A stretch of 52,067 nucleotides of DNA from Gammaproteobacteria bacterium (GTDB lineage Bacteria > Pseudomonadota > Gammaproteobacteria > SZUA-229): assembly GCA_026195895.1 (NCBI GenBank), contig JAPHRO010000016.1, positions 1-52,067 on the forward strand. Reading direction: 5' to 3'. The notes under the pieces were generated by a model. The model worked only from the letters and a program-made list of their open reading frames with translations. It searched no databases and was not told where the DNA came from. This document shows, piece by piece, positions 43,306 to 51,598 of this stretch. Position 1 is the first letter of the stretch. Each line of letters opens with the position of its first letter. The position numbers were made by a program, and so were the translations under genes.

Positions 43306-43518
43306 ATGCTGGCCATTAGACTACCTGAAGACATCGAGAAGCGTCTGACCGACTTGGCCAACAAGACTGGTCGCACTAAGACTTTCTATGCTAAAGAAGC
43401 CATCCTGAAGCACATGGACGAGATCGAAGACAAGTACCTGGCCATCAGCCGTTTAGAGAACCCTGGCAAACGCTGGACACTGGACGAACTGGAGCAAGAA
43501 CTTGACCTGGAACGTTGA
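43306..43518 (+). CDS. RelB-like ribbon-helix-helix antitoxin
   Basis: 70 residues from ATG at 43306 after TGGAG. The N-terminus MLAIRLPEDIEKRLTDLANKTGRTKTFYAKEAILKHMDE is a ribbon-helix-helix DNA-binding domain of the RelB/DUF6290 type. The acidic C-terminus (RWTLDELEQELDLER) is the toxin-neutralising part. It overlaps the toxin gene by 17 bases, so the two are coupled. It should repress the operon through the palindrome just upstream. Confidence 0.9.
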   Translation: MLAIRLPEDIEKRLTDLANKTGRTKTFYAKEAILKHMDEIEDKYLAISRLENPGKRWTLDELEQELDLER

Positions 43519-43768
43519 GTGGGATGACGCGGCAGTTAAAGAACTGCGCAAGCTGGATAAACAAGCCCAAAAGGATATTCTCAAATACTTCCGTGAACGC
43601 ATTGCCATCGATGGCGATCCCCGCCGTTTTGGTAAGCCACTGTCCCGCGACTTAGCGGGATTGTGGCGTTACCGTGTGCGAGACTTCCGCATGATCTGCA
43701 ACATTGAAGACGATAGCTTAATCGTTCTTGTATTGCGTGTTGGTCATCGTAAAGACGTGTACGAGTAA
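43502..43768 (+). CDS. RelE/ParE-superfamily toxin
   Basis: 88 residues from a TTG start at 43502, inside the end of the antitoxin gene. The fold is the standard short one: NVEWDDAAVKELRKLDKQAQKDILKYF, the SRDLAGLWRYRVRDFRMICNIED strand region with several Arg, and LVLRVGHRKDVYE at the end. The RVRDFR and HRKDVY residues match RelE-type ribosome-dependent mRNA interferases. It lies just inside a probable integrative element, where it may stabilise inheritance. Confidence 0.92.
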   Translation: MTWNVEWDDAAVKELRKLDKQAQKDILKYFRERIAIDGDPRRFGKPLSRDLAGLWRYRVRDFRMICNIEDDSLIVLVLRVGHRKDVYE

Positions 43769-43802
43769 TCTCGTTTTTCAGTAAGCAATCTGGCTTAGGC
43801 AT

Positions 43803-44387
43803 TCAGTGTGAATGCCCCGCTTCACCGTGCGGTATGTTAGGGGGCTTTACTTTTACATCCATAGCTTCTACCTCATGTTTTTCCTGGGTATTTTCTTCAC
43901 CATGACTATGCGCATGACCATCACCACCAGTGGTCTCTACTTGTGGCAGCGACATCACTCCTAATCCATAGCGATATACCACCTCCCCACCATGCCAAGC
44001 TGTAGCACCCAGCAATATCAGGGCTATTACTAAACCAGCTGTTAAAGCATGATTAACTATTACCTTTTTTCTGTACAACCAAATGGACCACACCGTTAAA
44101 AGGAAAAATACGGTAGCAGTGACCAAAGCCCAATTACGATGATTGGTCATGGCTAAATGAGATGGCTCATCATGCACCACGGTGTTGTAGGCGTACCAAC
44201 CGGTAAGTATTGTAAGTACGGTTACTGCAGAACCAATCCATAGATTCCAACGTGCAACGACACGGCATTGTGTTTTTAATTGTCCTTCTTTCATAAAGAC
44301 ACACATAACATAAAGCCCTACCGATACTGTTAACATTGCCACCGTAAAGTGAACAAAAATGGGATGCCAATTGGGTATTATTTCCAT
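43803..44387 (-). CDS. DUF2231 membrane protein with His-rich tail
   Basis: 194 residues. The start EIIPNWHPIFVHFTVAMLTVSVGLYV is the DUF2231 signature (HPIxVHF). Four TM helices follow at about 10-30, 48-70, 84-104 and 113-135, with WHGGEVVYRYGLGV after the last. The C-terminal tail from about residue 150 is acidic and His-rich (GDGHAHSHGEE, HGEAGHSH), probably metal-binding. It is the last gene of the copper block. DUF2231 proteins are common in copper and heavy-metal loci but their reaction is unknown. Confidence 0.88.
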   Translation of the reverse strand: MEIIPNWHPIFVHFTVAMLTVSVGLYVMCVFMKEGQLKTQCRVVARWNLWIGSAVTVLTILTGWYAYNTVVHDEPSHLAMTNHRNWALVTATVFFLLTVWSIWLYRKKVIVNHALTAGLVIALILLGATAWHGGEVVYRYGLGVMSLPQVETTGGDGHAHSHGEENTQEKHEVEAMDVKVKPPNIPHGEAGHSH

Positions 44388-44444
44388 TGTATTATCTCGT
44401 TTAATTTAAACCTGTTTAGTTTATTAGATGTTTTAATTTCAATA

Positions 44445-44921
44445 TTAGCGATTCGCAAATACTGAGGTTTTTCCATTTTCATCGAATGTTAGTATTTCAT
44501 ACGCATCTTTATGACGTCCTTCCATACCCGGAGATCCCATCGGCATACCTGGGACAGCCAATCCAAGCACATCTGACTTCTCTTCTATAAGACGCTCTAT
44601 TAGGTCTGCTGGAACGTGACCCTCTATGGTATATCCATCAATGCTTGCGGTATGACAGGACTGTAAGTGATCGGGCACCTGTAATTGTCTTTTAATCGAT
44701 CTCATATCTCTCTCATCATATGCTACGACATTAAAGTTATTCCGCTCTAAATGCGTAATCCATGCTTTGCAGCACCCACAGTTAGGATCTTTATAGACAA
44801 CGATGTCTTTTGCTTTAGTTGGTTGCGTGTTAAATGCGGCATATGATCCTATTGATACAATGACCGCCACCACAAACCATATAAGTGTTGTTTTTCTCTT
44901 CAGTATGTTTTTATTTTTCAT
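44445..44921 (-). CDS. copG: CopG-like DUF411 copper-binding protein
   Basis: 158 residues from ATG at 44921 with GGAG eight bases upstream. A signal/anchor (TLIWFVVAVIVSIGSYAAF) precedes a thioredoxin-like DUF411 domain: VVYKDPNCGCCKAWITHL with a CGCC metal site, SCHTASIDGYTIEGHVPADLI, and GLAVPGMPMGSPGME with Met ligands. In proteobacteria CopG binds copper in the periplasm and takes part in Cu(I)/Cu(II) handling. It sits between the cytochrome c and DUF2231 genes, all on one strand. Confidence 0.9.
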   Translation of the reverse strand: MKNKNILKRKTTLIWFVVAVIVSIGSYAAFNTQPTKAKDIVVYKDPNCGCCKAWITHLERNNFNVVAYDERDMRSIKRQLQVPDHLQSCHTASIDGYTIEGHVPADLIERLIEEKSDVLGLAVPGMPMGSPGMEGRHKDAYEILTFDENGKTSVFANR

Positions 44922-44968
44922 AATGTTCTCCAATATCCGTTAAGGCTAAATAGTCTTAAAAAGACTAC

Positions 44969-45445
44969 CTACTTTGACGTCTGATCATTTCGCTGGCTCC
45001 ACATGGAATATATTTCATCAGACCAATGTGACTGAACCCATGCCAATACATCTTCAATTTCTCGATCGTTCAATTTTTCTGAAAATGCTGGCATTGTTCC
45101 TCCAAGAAGTACGCCACCTGCTTGAACGGTCCTTTTTAAGGACCGCAAGGGATGATGCCAGGCATGCGCTGTTCCGTTGAGCGGTGGAGGTGGATAGTTA
45201 CCTGATACATCTTTCTCGCGCCAATTTTGTGTACCCGATGCATCTGCTTGATGACAACTGGCACAATGCGTCTGAAATATGTGTCGGCCTTTTTTGACTT
45301 GTCGATCACTGTACCATCGTGAAAATGCCGCAGGCTTGTTAACATCCACAGATTTTTCACCAATGTTGCTTGATGTATCTGTAGTTTCACTACAGGCCGT
45401 GATAACTAATAAACTCCCTGCCACTATTAATAATTTAGAAATCAT
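44969..45445 (-). CDS. monoheme cytochrome c lipoprotein
   Basis: 158 residues from ATG at 45445, after GGAGAG; a TTG two codons earlier is less likely. A lipoprotein signal ends at ITAC. The class I cytochrome domain has THCASCHQADASG for heme attachment and GGTMPAFSEKLNDREIEDVLAWVQSHW with the axial Met, as in small cbb3- or copper-linked cytochromes. It could carry electrons for the copper oxidase CopA or for CopG. A 7-bp hairpin (TAGTCTT-aaa-AAGACTA, 44951-44967) follows its stop. Confidence 0.88.
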   Translation of the reverse strand: MISKLLIVAGSLLVITACSETTDTSSNIGEKSVDVNKPAAFSRWYSDRQVKKGRHIFQTHCASCHQADASGTQNWREKDVSGNYPPPPLNGTAHAWHHPLRSLKRTVQAGGVLLGGTMPAFSEKLNDREIEDVLAWVQSHWSDEIYSMWSQRNDQTSK

Positions 45446-45463
45446 TGCCAACTCTCCATCACT

Positions 45464-45512
45464 CAGCTTGTGTAGCTAATAAACCGTTGTAGTCACTACG
45501 CCACACAAGCTG
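45464..45512. repeat. 10-bp inverted repeat with inner hairpin between copB and the cytochrome gene
   Basis: CAGCTTGTGT pairs exactly with ACACAAGCTG. The 29-base loop contains GTAGT-c-ACTAC, a second perfect hairpin. There is no U tract, so a transcript-stabilising or processing element is as likely as a terminator. Confidence 0.6.
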
Positions 45513-45530
45513 AATGCATATTGATTGATA

Positions 45531-46232
45531 TTAGAACCAGGCACGAATACCCATAACTAAACTAGTCTCAGAGCTATCGCCTCCTGATGCTTCAGTTATA
45601 TCAGCGGTATCGCCAAATTGCTTGTGCCAGTTAATACCAATATAAGGCGCAAACTCTCGGCGTATCTCATACCGTAGCCGTAAACCTGCTGACATATCAG
45701 CCAACCCGGACCCAATACCAACCGGGGCATCACCTTTACTGTATATATTCATTTCTATTTCAGGGGACAACACCCATTTTTGCGTAAACATATACTCGTA
45801 TTCTGCATCTAATCGCGCAGCTAGCCGACCTGATTCACCAATAAAGAATGCTGCATCGACCTCGAACATGTAAGGTGCTAGTCCTTGCAATCCTATGGCT
45901 AACCAATTTCGTTCAGGTTCAGGCTCAAAATCTCGACGCCATCCAATTTGAAAGTCCCAGAATGGATAAAGTGCTCGGCTGTACAATAACTGCAACTCCG
46001 CTTCTTCAGTCTCTCCACTCACTTTTTCTACTTCAGTTTTTATCCATAGCTTGTTCAGATCCTTGCCAATCCATGCATAGGCTTCCAGCACTACTGGATT
46101 ACTTTCATCATCAAGTACTTCAAACTTTTCTATGGTAACCATTGTTAACAAAGGGTCATCTTCCATTCCTGCCATCGATTTACCCGGAACAAGAAATAGT
46201 ATCGCGGTCATTATTAAATATTTTTTCATCAT
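45531..46232 (-). CDS. copB: CopB outer-membrane copper-resistance protein
   Basis: 233 residues from ATG at 46232 (a second ATG follows at 46229), after GAGGGTAGG and one base beyond the copA stop. A longer frame to 46424 only runs inside copA. A signal peptide (YLIMTAILFLVPGKSMA) leads to a beta-barrel of the CopB/PcoB type: YAWIGKDLNKLWIKTEVEK, ELQLLYSRALYPFWDFQIGWRRDF, RNWLAIGLQGLAPYMFEVDAAFFIG and a C-terminal strand ETSLVMGIRAWF. The Met-rich N-terminal segment found in many CopB is almost absent here. Confidence 0.93.
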   Translation of the reverse strand: MMKKYLIMTAILFLVPGKSMAGMEDDPLLTMVTIEKFEVLDDESNPVVLEAYAWIGKDLNKLWIKTEVEKVSGETEEAELQLLYSRALYPFWDFQIGWRRDFEPEPERNWLAIGLQGLAPYMFEVDAAFFIGESGRLAARLDAEYEYMFTQKWVLSPEIEMNIYSKGDAPVGIGSGLADMSAGLRLRYEIRREFAPYIGINWHKQFGDTADITEASGGDSSETSLVMGIRAWF

Positions 46233-46233
46233 C

Positions 46234-48132
46234 CTACCCTCTGCTAACTTCAACTTTGCGGAACATACCCAACATGTGATAGAGCAAATGACAGTGATAA
46301 GCCCAGCCACCTTCTGCATCGACAGTAACTCGATAGCTGATTCGAGAACCTGGCTGTACCACGACAGTATGTTTACGGGGAAGGTATTGGTTATCACCCG
46401 TTTCCAGATCACTCCACATACCATGTAAATGCATGGGGTGGTTCATCATGGTATCGTTAACAAAGGTAATGCGAATCAATTCACCAAGCTTCCATCGCAA
46501 TGGTTCAGCATCAGCAAACTTAACTCCATTTATTGACCACATGTAACGCACCATATTGCCGGTCAAATGAAGTTCGATTTCACGATCAGGATCACGCATA
46601 TCAAAACTTGTGCGTAGATTTTTAAGGTCTGCATAGGTCAAAACACGTCGGCCGTTATTACGTAAGCCGACACCTGGATCATCAAGCCGATATTGAGGAT
46701 TATCAGATCGCATATCGACATGGGGGCCGTATTCAGTAGCCGCATGCTTTACTGGTTTTAGTTGATCATTCATGTCCGATGCTTTGTTCATCGGCATTGC
46801 ATCCATCGACCCCATATTATGCTGACTGTGATCCATTTGATTCATATCCATATTGTGTTTGCTATGATCCATCATCGGATTACTGTCCGGCATATTATGT
46901 TGACTATGATCCATCTGCATTCCTTCTCCTGCGCCCATTGGCATATCATGATCCATGCTATGCCCCATTCCATGTGCCATTCCCATATCACCGTGTGTCA
47001 AATTTGGTACGGGATCCATTTCAGGTATTTCAGCTTTTAAGGCAGGGTCGGGTGTTAGCGTACCGCGCGCGTATCCTGAACGATCAATCGACTGCGCAAA
47101 TAGTGTGTAAGCGATATCATCTTTAGGCTCGACAATAACATCGTAGGTCTCAGCCACGCCAATACGGAATTCATCTACAGATACCGGCTGAACATTTTGT
47201 CCATCAGCGGAAACCACAGTCATTTTTAAGCCCGGTATACGCACATCAAAAAATGTCATTGCTGAACCATTGATAAAACGAAGGCGTATTTTTTCTCCAC
47301 GTTTAAATACCCCCATCCAACCATCGGCCGGTGTCTGTCCATTCATAAGATGGGTATATGTGTACCCGGTAACATCAGAAAGGTCGCGCTGACTCATGCG
47401 CATCTGATTCCACATCTTTCGATCTGACCAGGTTTTTGCAGCGCCTTTTTCACGGATCTCCGCCATCAAGTCACTATGTGTGCGCTCATTAAAGTTGTAA
47501 TAATGACTTAACTTTTTAAGTTTGGCATAGATGTTATTTGGATCTTCATCACTCCAGTCGGACAACATCACTACGTAATCTCGATCATAAGAAAAGGGTT
47601 CTGGCTCTTTAGGATCGATAACAATTGCACCGTATAGACCGGTTTGTTCCTGGAATCCTGAGTGACTGTGATACCAATATGTACCACTCTGAATTGCAGG
47701 GAATTTATACATAAATGTTTCCCCTGGTTTGATGCCATTGAATCCAGTAGCTATCCCCGGAACGCCATCCATAGCACTGGGTAAAATAATGCCATGCCAG
47801 TGTATAGAACTGGTTTCAAGTAACATATTCGTGACCCGAAGCGTAATATCTTCTCCTTCACGCCAGCGTAATATCGGCGCTGGTAACGATCCATTAACTG
47901 TGGTTGCTTTTCGCGAAACACCGGTAAAATTTACTGGCTGTTCGCCAAGTATTAAGTCAAATTGATTACCTCGCAGGACATTCTGCCCTTGCTGTCGAAG
48001 CGCAGCCGCTAACACCGAACTTGAACCAAGTCCTAGTGCAGCGATTGCGCTACCCATGGCCAATCCCTGTACAAATCGGCGACGTGGCACACATACATTT
48101 TCTGTATGATGAAAATCTAGTTTTGAAACCAT
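46234..48132 (-). CDS. copA: CopA multicopper oxidase, copper resistance
   Basis: 632 residues from ATG at 48132 after AGAGGA. A Tat signal (PRRRFVQGLAMG) is followed by three cupredoxin domains. Copper ligands are complete: SIHWHGI, GTYWYHSHSG, NHPMHLHGMW and YHCHLLYHMLGMF, covering the trinuclear and type 1 sites. Residues about 380-455 form a long Met/His-rich insert with repeats of MDHSQHNM and MDHSKHNM, the Cu(I)-binding segment of PcoA/CopA. The enzyme oxidises Cu(I) in the periplasm. It leads copB by one base. No copRS regulator pair is in the window. Confidence 0.96.
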   Translation of the reverse strand: MVSKLDFHHTENVCVPRRRFVQGLAMGSAIAALGLGSSSVLAAALRQQGQNVLRGNQFDLILGEQPVNFTGVSRKATTVNGSLPAPILRWREGEDITLRVTNMLLETSSIHWHGIILPSAMDGVPGIATGFNGIKPGETFMYKFPAIQSGTYWYHSHSGFQEQTGLYGAIVIDPKEPEPFSYDRDYVVMLSDWSDEDPNNIYAKLKKLSHYYNFNERTHSDLMAEIREKGAAKTWSDRKMWNQMRMSQRDLSDVTGYTYTHLMNGQTPADGWMGVFKRGEKIRLRFINGSAMTFFDVRIPGLKMTVVSADGQNVQPVSVDEFRIGVAETYDVIVEPKDDIAYTLFAQSIDRSGYARGTLTPDPALKAEIPEMDPVPNLTHGDMGMAHGMGHSMDHDMPMGAGEGMQMDHSQHNMPDSNPMMDHSKHNMDMNQMDHSQHNMGSMDAMPMNKASDMNDQLKPVKHAATEYGPHVDMRSDNPQYRLDDPGVGLRNNGRRVLTYADLKNLRTSFDMRDPDREIELHLTGNMVRYMWSINGVKFADAEPLRWKLGELIRITFVNDTMMNHPMHLHGMWSDLETGDNQYLPRKHTVVVQPGSRISYRVTVDAEGGWAYHCHLLYHMLGMFRKVEVSRG

Positions 48133-48184
48133 TTAATTTTCCTCTTTAACACAACAACCATAAATCAGTTGTTAGTTAATAATC

Positions 48185-48211
48185 CGAATAACAATTATTC
48201 GAATATTCGAA
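48185..48211. promoter_or_regulatory. overlapping palindromes upstream of copA, candidate metal-responsive operator
   Basis: CGAATAA-CAA-TTATTCG (48185-48201) and TTCGAATATTCGAA (48198-48211) are both exact palindromes sharing four bases, about 55-80 bp before copA. A related AATAATTATTCGTATT occurs at 48737-48752, before the next gene upstream. The size and AT content resemble ArsR/SmtB-type metal operators. No such regulator gene is in the window. Confidence 0.5.
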
Positions 48212-48256
48212 GAGATACCCTGAAAGATCAGAGCAAACTTGGATAAAAAAGAGGAA

Positions 48257-48643
48257 TTAAACCCTGGGTGGGCGGAATAATACTGAAGGCAAGAACACAA
48301 CTACACTGGACTGGTAGTTGGTAAGATCTGATTGGGCACAGAGTTTAATCTCAAAGTCATTATTTGATAACATCATGACGGAACTAGAAAAACATTGTCC
48401 ATTGTTGCAACTATGATTTTCACAGCAGCTATGTTGTTCACACTGATCGCACCCCTGAGTAGAGGCGCCTGAAACAGATTCTAGGCCTATTTGTATGGTT
48501 TCCTGATGCATTTTATCCATCGGCATCTCAACCATAGCCTGCATTGAAACCATATCCATAGCAGCAAACACGCCCTGCAGCGGCGCTATCGCCAACACAG
48601 GTAACAGTATCATCAAGACATATTTGTTTAACTGTTTACGCAT
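48257..48643 (-). CDS. secreted Cys/Met-rich protein of the copper locus
   Basis: 128 residues with a signal peptide (YVLMILLPVLAIAPLQGVFA). The mature start is Met-rich (MDMVSMQAMVEMPMDKMHQ). The centre has a Cys cluster CDQCEQHSCCENHSCNNGQC, and the end reads FLPSVLFRPPRV, a tail I have seen on small proteins encoded beside copper-resistance genes. The Met and Cys groups suggest periplasmic Cu(I) binding. It starts the copA-copB part of the block. Function beyond metal binding is unknown. Confidence 0.75.
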   Translation of the reverse strand: MRKQLNKYVLMILLPVLAIAPLQGVFAAMDMVSMQAMVEMPMDKMHQETIQIGLESVSGASTQGCDQCEQHSCCENHSCNNGQCFSSSVMMLSNNDFEIKLCAQSDLTNYQSSVVVFLPSVLFRPPRV

Positions 48644-48892
48644 ACAATATAAGCTGCCACTAATTTAATATGTTTTATTTAATGACGTTCAACCATTAGT
48701 ATAGCTACCAGGTCAATAAGTTCCATTCACTAACTAATAATTATTCGTATTTCTACCAACACCCTATCACCTTACTTTTTTTAGGTAATTACACATTTAT
48801 TTAGACGCTACTTTTACATTTATAGATGAATGTTGTATCCACAGATCATTTTTAACAAGCAACAACATACTAATCATTAGCCATGCCAGCCA

Positions 48893-49027
48893 CTATTCAT
48901 TATTTTCATGTTTGGATTTTTTTCTAATTCCTAAATAAAATCCGAGTATAGCTACGATAACAACAAGCCAAAGAAATCCACCGACAATCCAGTGTAGAGG
49001 ACCAAAACCAAGAAATGAATCGTTCAT
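48893..49027 (-). CDS. 44-residue single-helix membrane protein
   Basis: ATG at 49027 with a strong AAGGAG site nine bases upstream; stop TAG at 48893. The protein has a short N-terminus (MNDSFLGFGPLHW), one TM helix (about 14-33, IVGGFLWLVVIVAILGFYLG) and a basic, hydrophilic tail (IRKKSKHENNE). It sits between the YHS protein and the Cys/Met-rich protein on the same strand as the rest of the copper block. Similar small membrane proteins occur in copper loci; the function is unknown. Confidence 0.75.
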   Translation of the reverse strand: MNDSFLGFGPLHWIVGGFLWLVVIVAILGFYLGIRKKSKHENNE

Positions 49028-49080
49028 ATCGATCAACTCCTTACCAACAACTACCATAAATAATTATCACTTATCCACCA

Positions 49081-49584
49081 TCATGTATGCTGATGATCAT
49101 GACCATGACCCGATCGTTCTAGATTATCGAGCTCTGATTCTTCCAGATAATGAACTAAAGCCTGTTTTAGCTTTGTACCCAGCCCTAGTTGTAAAGCATT
49201 CCCGGTTTTCTCTATAGCTGTTTCAATCTGTTCAGCAGTTACCTGTAACAGATCGTAAATAATGGATAGACAATCAGACTCGATACGAATCGACTTAATA
49301 CCCATCATCCTTTTTATTTCCTCCTCAATAACAAAACATTGATCATCAGTAAGTGTCTCCGTCAGTTTAAGTTTTACTGTCTTGATGATCTCATGACCTT
49401 GTTGCTTAGGCGCAGGATGCCCGGGACGCCCGGTATATAGGTGAGGATTGGATTCAAAACGATCTCTGCATTGTTGCGAGCAAAATACGTAGACACGGGC
49501 CTGATATGTCGTCGCAAGATTATTTTCGTTTACCATCATATGGCATACTGGACACTGAACATTTTGTCTGTTTGCCTTAGTCAC
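49081..49584 (-). CDS. YHS-domain protein with HMA-like C-terminal domain
   Basis: 167 residues if it starts at GTG 49584, which has GGAAGGAAGG about five bases upstream and overlaps the methyltransferase stop by eight bases; an ATG at 49611 is the alternative. Residues 11-39 form a YHS-type metal site: CPVCHMMV and FCSQQC. A linker is followed by a ferredoxin-like domain, VKLKLTETLTDDQCFVIEEEIKRMMGIKSIRIESDCLSIIYDLLQVTAEQIETAIEKTG, like a heavy-metal-associated domain without the CxxC. The tail is His-rich (GHGHDHQHT). YHS domains occur on copper pumps and reductases. A copper chaperone or sensor role is inferred. Confidence 0.8.
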   Translation of the reverse strand: MTKANRQNVQCPVCHMMVNENNLATTYQARVYVFCSQQCRDRFESNPHLYTGRPGHPAPKQQGHEIIKTVKLKLTETLTDDQCFVIEEEIKRMMGIKSIRIESDCLSIIYDLLQVTAEQIETAIEKTGNALQLGLGTKLKQALVHYLEESELDNLERSGHGHDHQHT

Positions 49585-50272
49585 CACTACCTTCCTTCCC
49601 AATAATTGCATCTTTATTCTTTGATAACTTTGCCATGAAAAATCCCCGCCATTTACCTGCGGCAGGTACAAATGCCGGTACGCTTTTACTATAGCGTTCG
49701 TAGTTCTCTCCAAAACGCGCCTGCATAATCTGTTCTTCAGATCGAGCCAATCTGACATAGGCATACACTAATACGGGGGCCATTAACACGGTTAAAAACG
49801 TCGGCCACTGCACCAGAAACCCACCGATGACAAGAAATAGCCCTGTATACTGGGGATGACGCGCATAACTATAAACGCCATCGGTAACCATGTTGCCATG
49901 AGCACCATGCACCTGGCGCCAGCCTTTGGATAACAACACATAACCAGCTATCATTAAAAAAAGACTACTCACCATCACCAAAAACCACGCCAGATCCGAA
50001 CCACCAAAAACGACCACCCATAAATGGCCTAGCTTATGACTAAATGGCTGCAGCACTGGATACGCGTCACCTAACCACCCTGTCAGCAAATAGATAGTCA
50101 AAGGAAAACCATACATCTCACTGAACAGCGCAATTAAAAAAGCAGTAACCATTCCCATATTACGCCATTCTATTTTTCCTTTTGGGGGTAAGAAACTGAG
50201 AAAAAAGAATAGAAAAATACCCACATTGAATACTACGACTATCCACATACCATATGCGTATTCATCTGACAT
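49577..50272 (-). CDS. isoprenylcysteine carboxyl methyltransferase-like membrane protein
   Basis: 231 residues from ATG at 50272 behind GAAGGAGAG. Five or so TM helices are present, and the C-terminal catalytic region has the family motif: LLSKGWRQVHG, GVYSYARHPQYTGLFLVIGGFLVQWPT and RLARSEEQIMQARFGENYERYSKSVPAFVP. These features, particularly YxxxRHPxYxG and the EExxxxxxFGxxYxxY signature, define the ICMT/PEMT superfamily, which uses S-adenosylmethionine on lipophilic substrates. Its link with copper resistance is by position only: it overlaps the YHS gene and follows the antiporter by 64 bp. Confidence 0.88.
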   Translation of the reverse strand: MSDEYAYGMWIVVVFNVGIFLFFFLSFLPPKGKIEWRNMGMVTAFLIALFSEMYGFPLTIYLLTGWLGDAYPVLQPFSHKLGHLWVVVFGGSDLAWFLVMVSSLFLMIAGYVLLSKGWRQVHGAHGNMVTDGVYSYARHPQYTGLFLVIGGFLVQWPTFLTVLMAPVLVYAYVRLARSEEQIMQARFGENYERYSKSVPAFVPAAGKWRGFFMAKLSKNKDAIIGKEGSGD

Positions 50273-50336
50273 ACTGCTCTCCTTCTAAACTTTCTTAAAA
50301 TAGGAATCACGTGGGTCATTTGTAAATATGGTTACT

Positions 50337-51473
50337 TTAACCATATTTCAGTCTGGCCAATGGTGTAATCAGAGCTGGCCCCACCAGTGCTGCGGTTATC
50401 GCCATTAACATCAACGCAACCAGCACATGATGACTTATGTGCCCCTGCTGAAAGCCGATACTTGCGATGACTAATGCGACTTCTCCTCGAGGCGCCATAC
50501 TAATACCGATCAATAGCGGCCCATAAAACTCTCCTCTAGACCAGGCTCCTAAATAACCACCGACTGTTTTACCAATTAGCGCGATAGCTATAAGACCTAC
50601 TACTAGTATCGCCATACCTTCATCTGCCAGTACTTTCCAGTCTGCTTGACTGCCAACATGGACGAAGAAAAATGGCACTAGTATTAGAACTAGACTGTCG
50701 TATTGTTTAACAAGACTGTCTCTGTATCTGCCTTCCATTCCTTCGCCCATTCCTAATCCAGAGAAAAAACTACCAACCACAAGTGAATATCCAAGCGTCT
50801 GAGTAAGCCAGCCAAAGCTAATTATCGTCACAAGACTAAATAAAAGCAGAAAGTAAGATGACTTTAATCGATTCAATAAGAACTGGGTTAAGCATCGAGA
50901 TACAAGAAAAATCATCACGAATATCAAAGCTGCACCGAACACAGATATAACAAGCTCTTCTAGTATCAAGGAATCACTTAACGCACCATGTGCAATTGCT
51001 AATAAATACAATGCGATCACATCATCGATAATCGCTGCGGCTATTACAACCTGACCTACATCTTTGTCGATAAGATCAAATTGTTGTAACACCTGGGCAC
51101 TTATGCCAATACTCGTGGCTGTCAAGGCTACACCAATATACAACGCTTCTTCACCTGGCGACCCCCACCAGATAGCGAAAGCATAGCCACCCACAAAACA
51201 CAGAACCATGCCAAGAACGGCTACTCTAAATCCACGCCATCCAGCATGAATTAATTTCTCCATACCCAAATGTAAACCTACAAACCCAAGTAACAGCAAG
51301 ACACCCAGCTCGCCAAGTATTTGTACGTTTTCAGTAGATTTAATCCATCCCAGAAGCGGGGGACCAAATATAAGACCGACTAACACCTGAGCCACTGCCG
51401 CAGATTGCCCGACTCGTTTTGCAAGTAATCCCGCACCGACACCTAACAAAAGTATTAGTACTATTTCTTTCAT
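50337..51473 (-). CDS. CPA2-family cation:proton antiporter
   Basis: 378 residues, 11-13 TM helices, with the Na+/H+ exchanger fold: LILLLGVGAGLLAKRVGQSAAVAQVLVGLIFGPPLLGW in the first helices, ALTATSIGISAQVLQQFDLIDKDVGQVVIAAAIIDDVIALYLLAIAHG with the AxxIDD core, and SMAPRGEVALVIASIGF. There is no C-terminal TrkA/KTN regulatory domain, unlike KefB/KefC. Likely exchange is K+ or Na+ for H+. The next gene upstream on the same strand encodes a PII-like protein, a potential regulator. Confidence 0.93.
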   Translation of the reverse strand: MKEIVLILLLGVGAGLLAKRVGQSAAVAQVLVGLIFGPPLLGWIKSTENVQILGELGVLLLLGFVGLHLGMEKLIHAGWRGFRVAVLGMVLCFVGGYAFAIWWGSPGEEALYIGVALTATSIGISAQVLQQFDLIDKDVGQVVIAAAIIDDVIALYLLAIAHGALSDSLILEELVISVFGAALIFVMIFLVSRCLTQFLLNRLKSSYFLLLFSLVTIISFGWLTQTLGYSLVVGSFFSGLGMGEGMEGRYRDSLVKQYDSLVLILVPFFFVHVGSQADWKVLADEGMAILVVGLIAIALIGKTVGGYLGAWSRGEFYGPLLIGISMAPRGEVALVIASIGFQQGHISHHVLVALMLMAITAALVGPALITPLARLKYG

Positions 51474-51598
51474 ATCACATGCCTTCTAGCATGGTGCTGC
51501 TATTTATTTTATTTGTTTTTCATACTGCTCATATGCTTTACTATTTTTTTACATTACCAGGCACAGATAACACGTTACTAAGGTTTTCAACAATATTT

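Noticed and set aside
46233-46424. Upstream extension of copB
   Set aside because: This part of the frame lies inside copA in another frame; the good ribosome site and signal peptide place the start at 46232.
49585-49764. Long N-terminal extension of the YHS protein
   Set aside because: It overlaps the methyltransferase gene almost entirely, and the conserved metal site begins right after the GTG at 49584 with a strong ribosome site.
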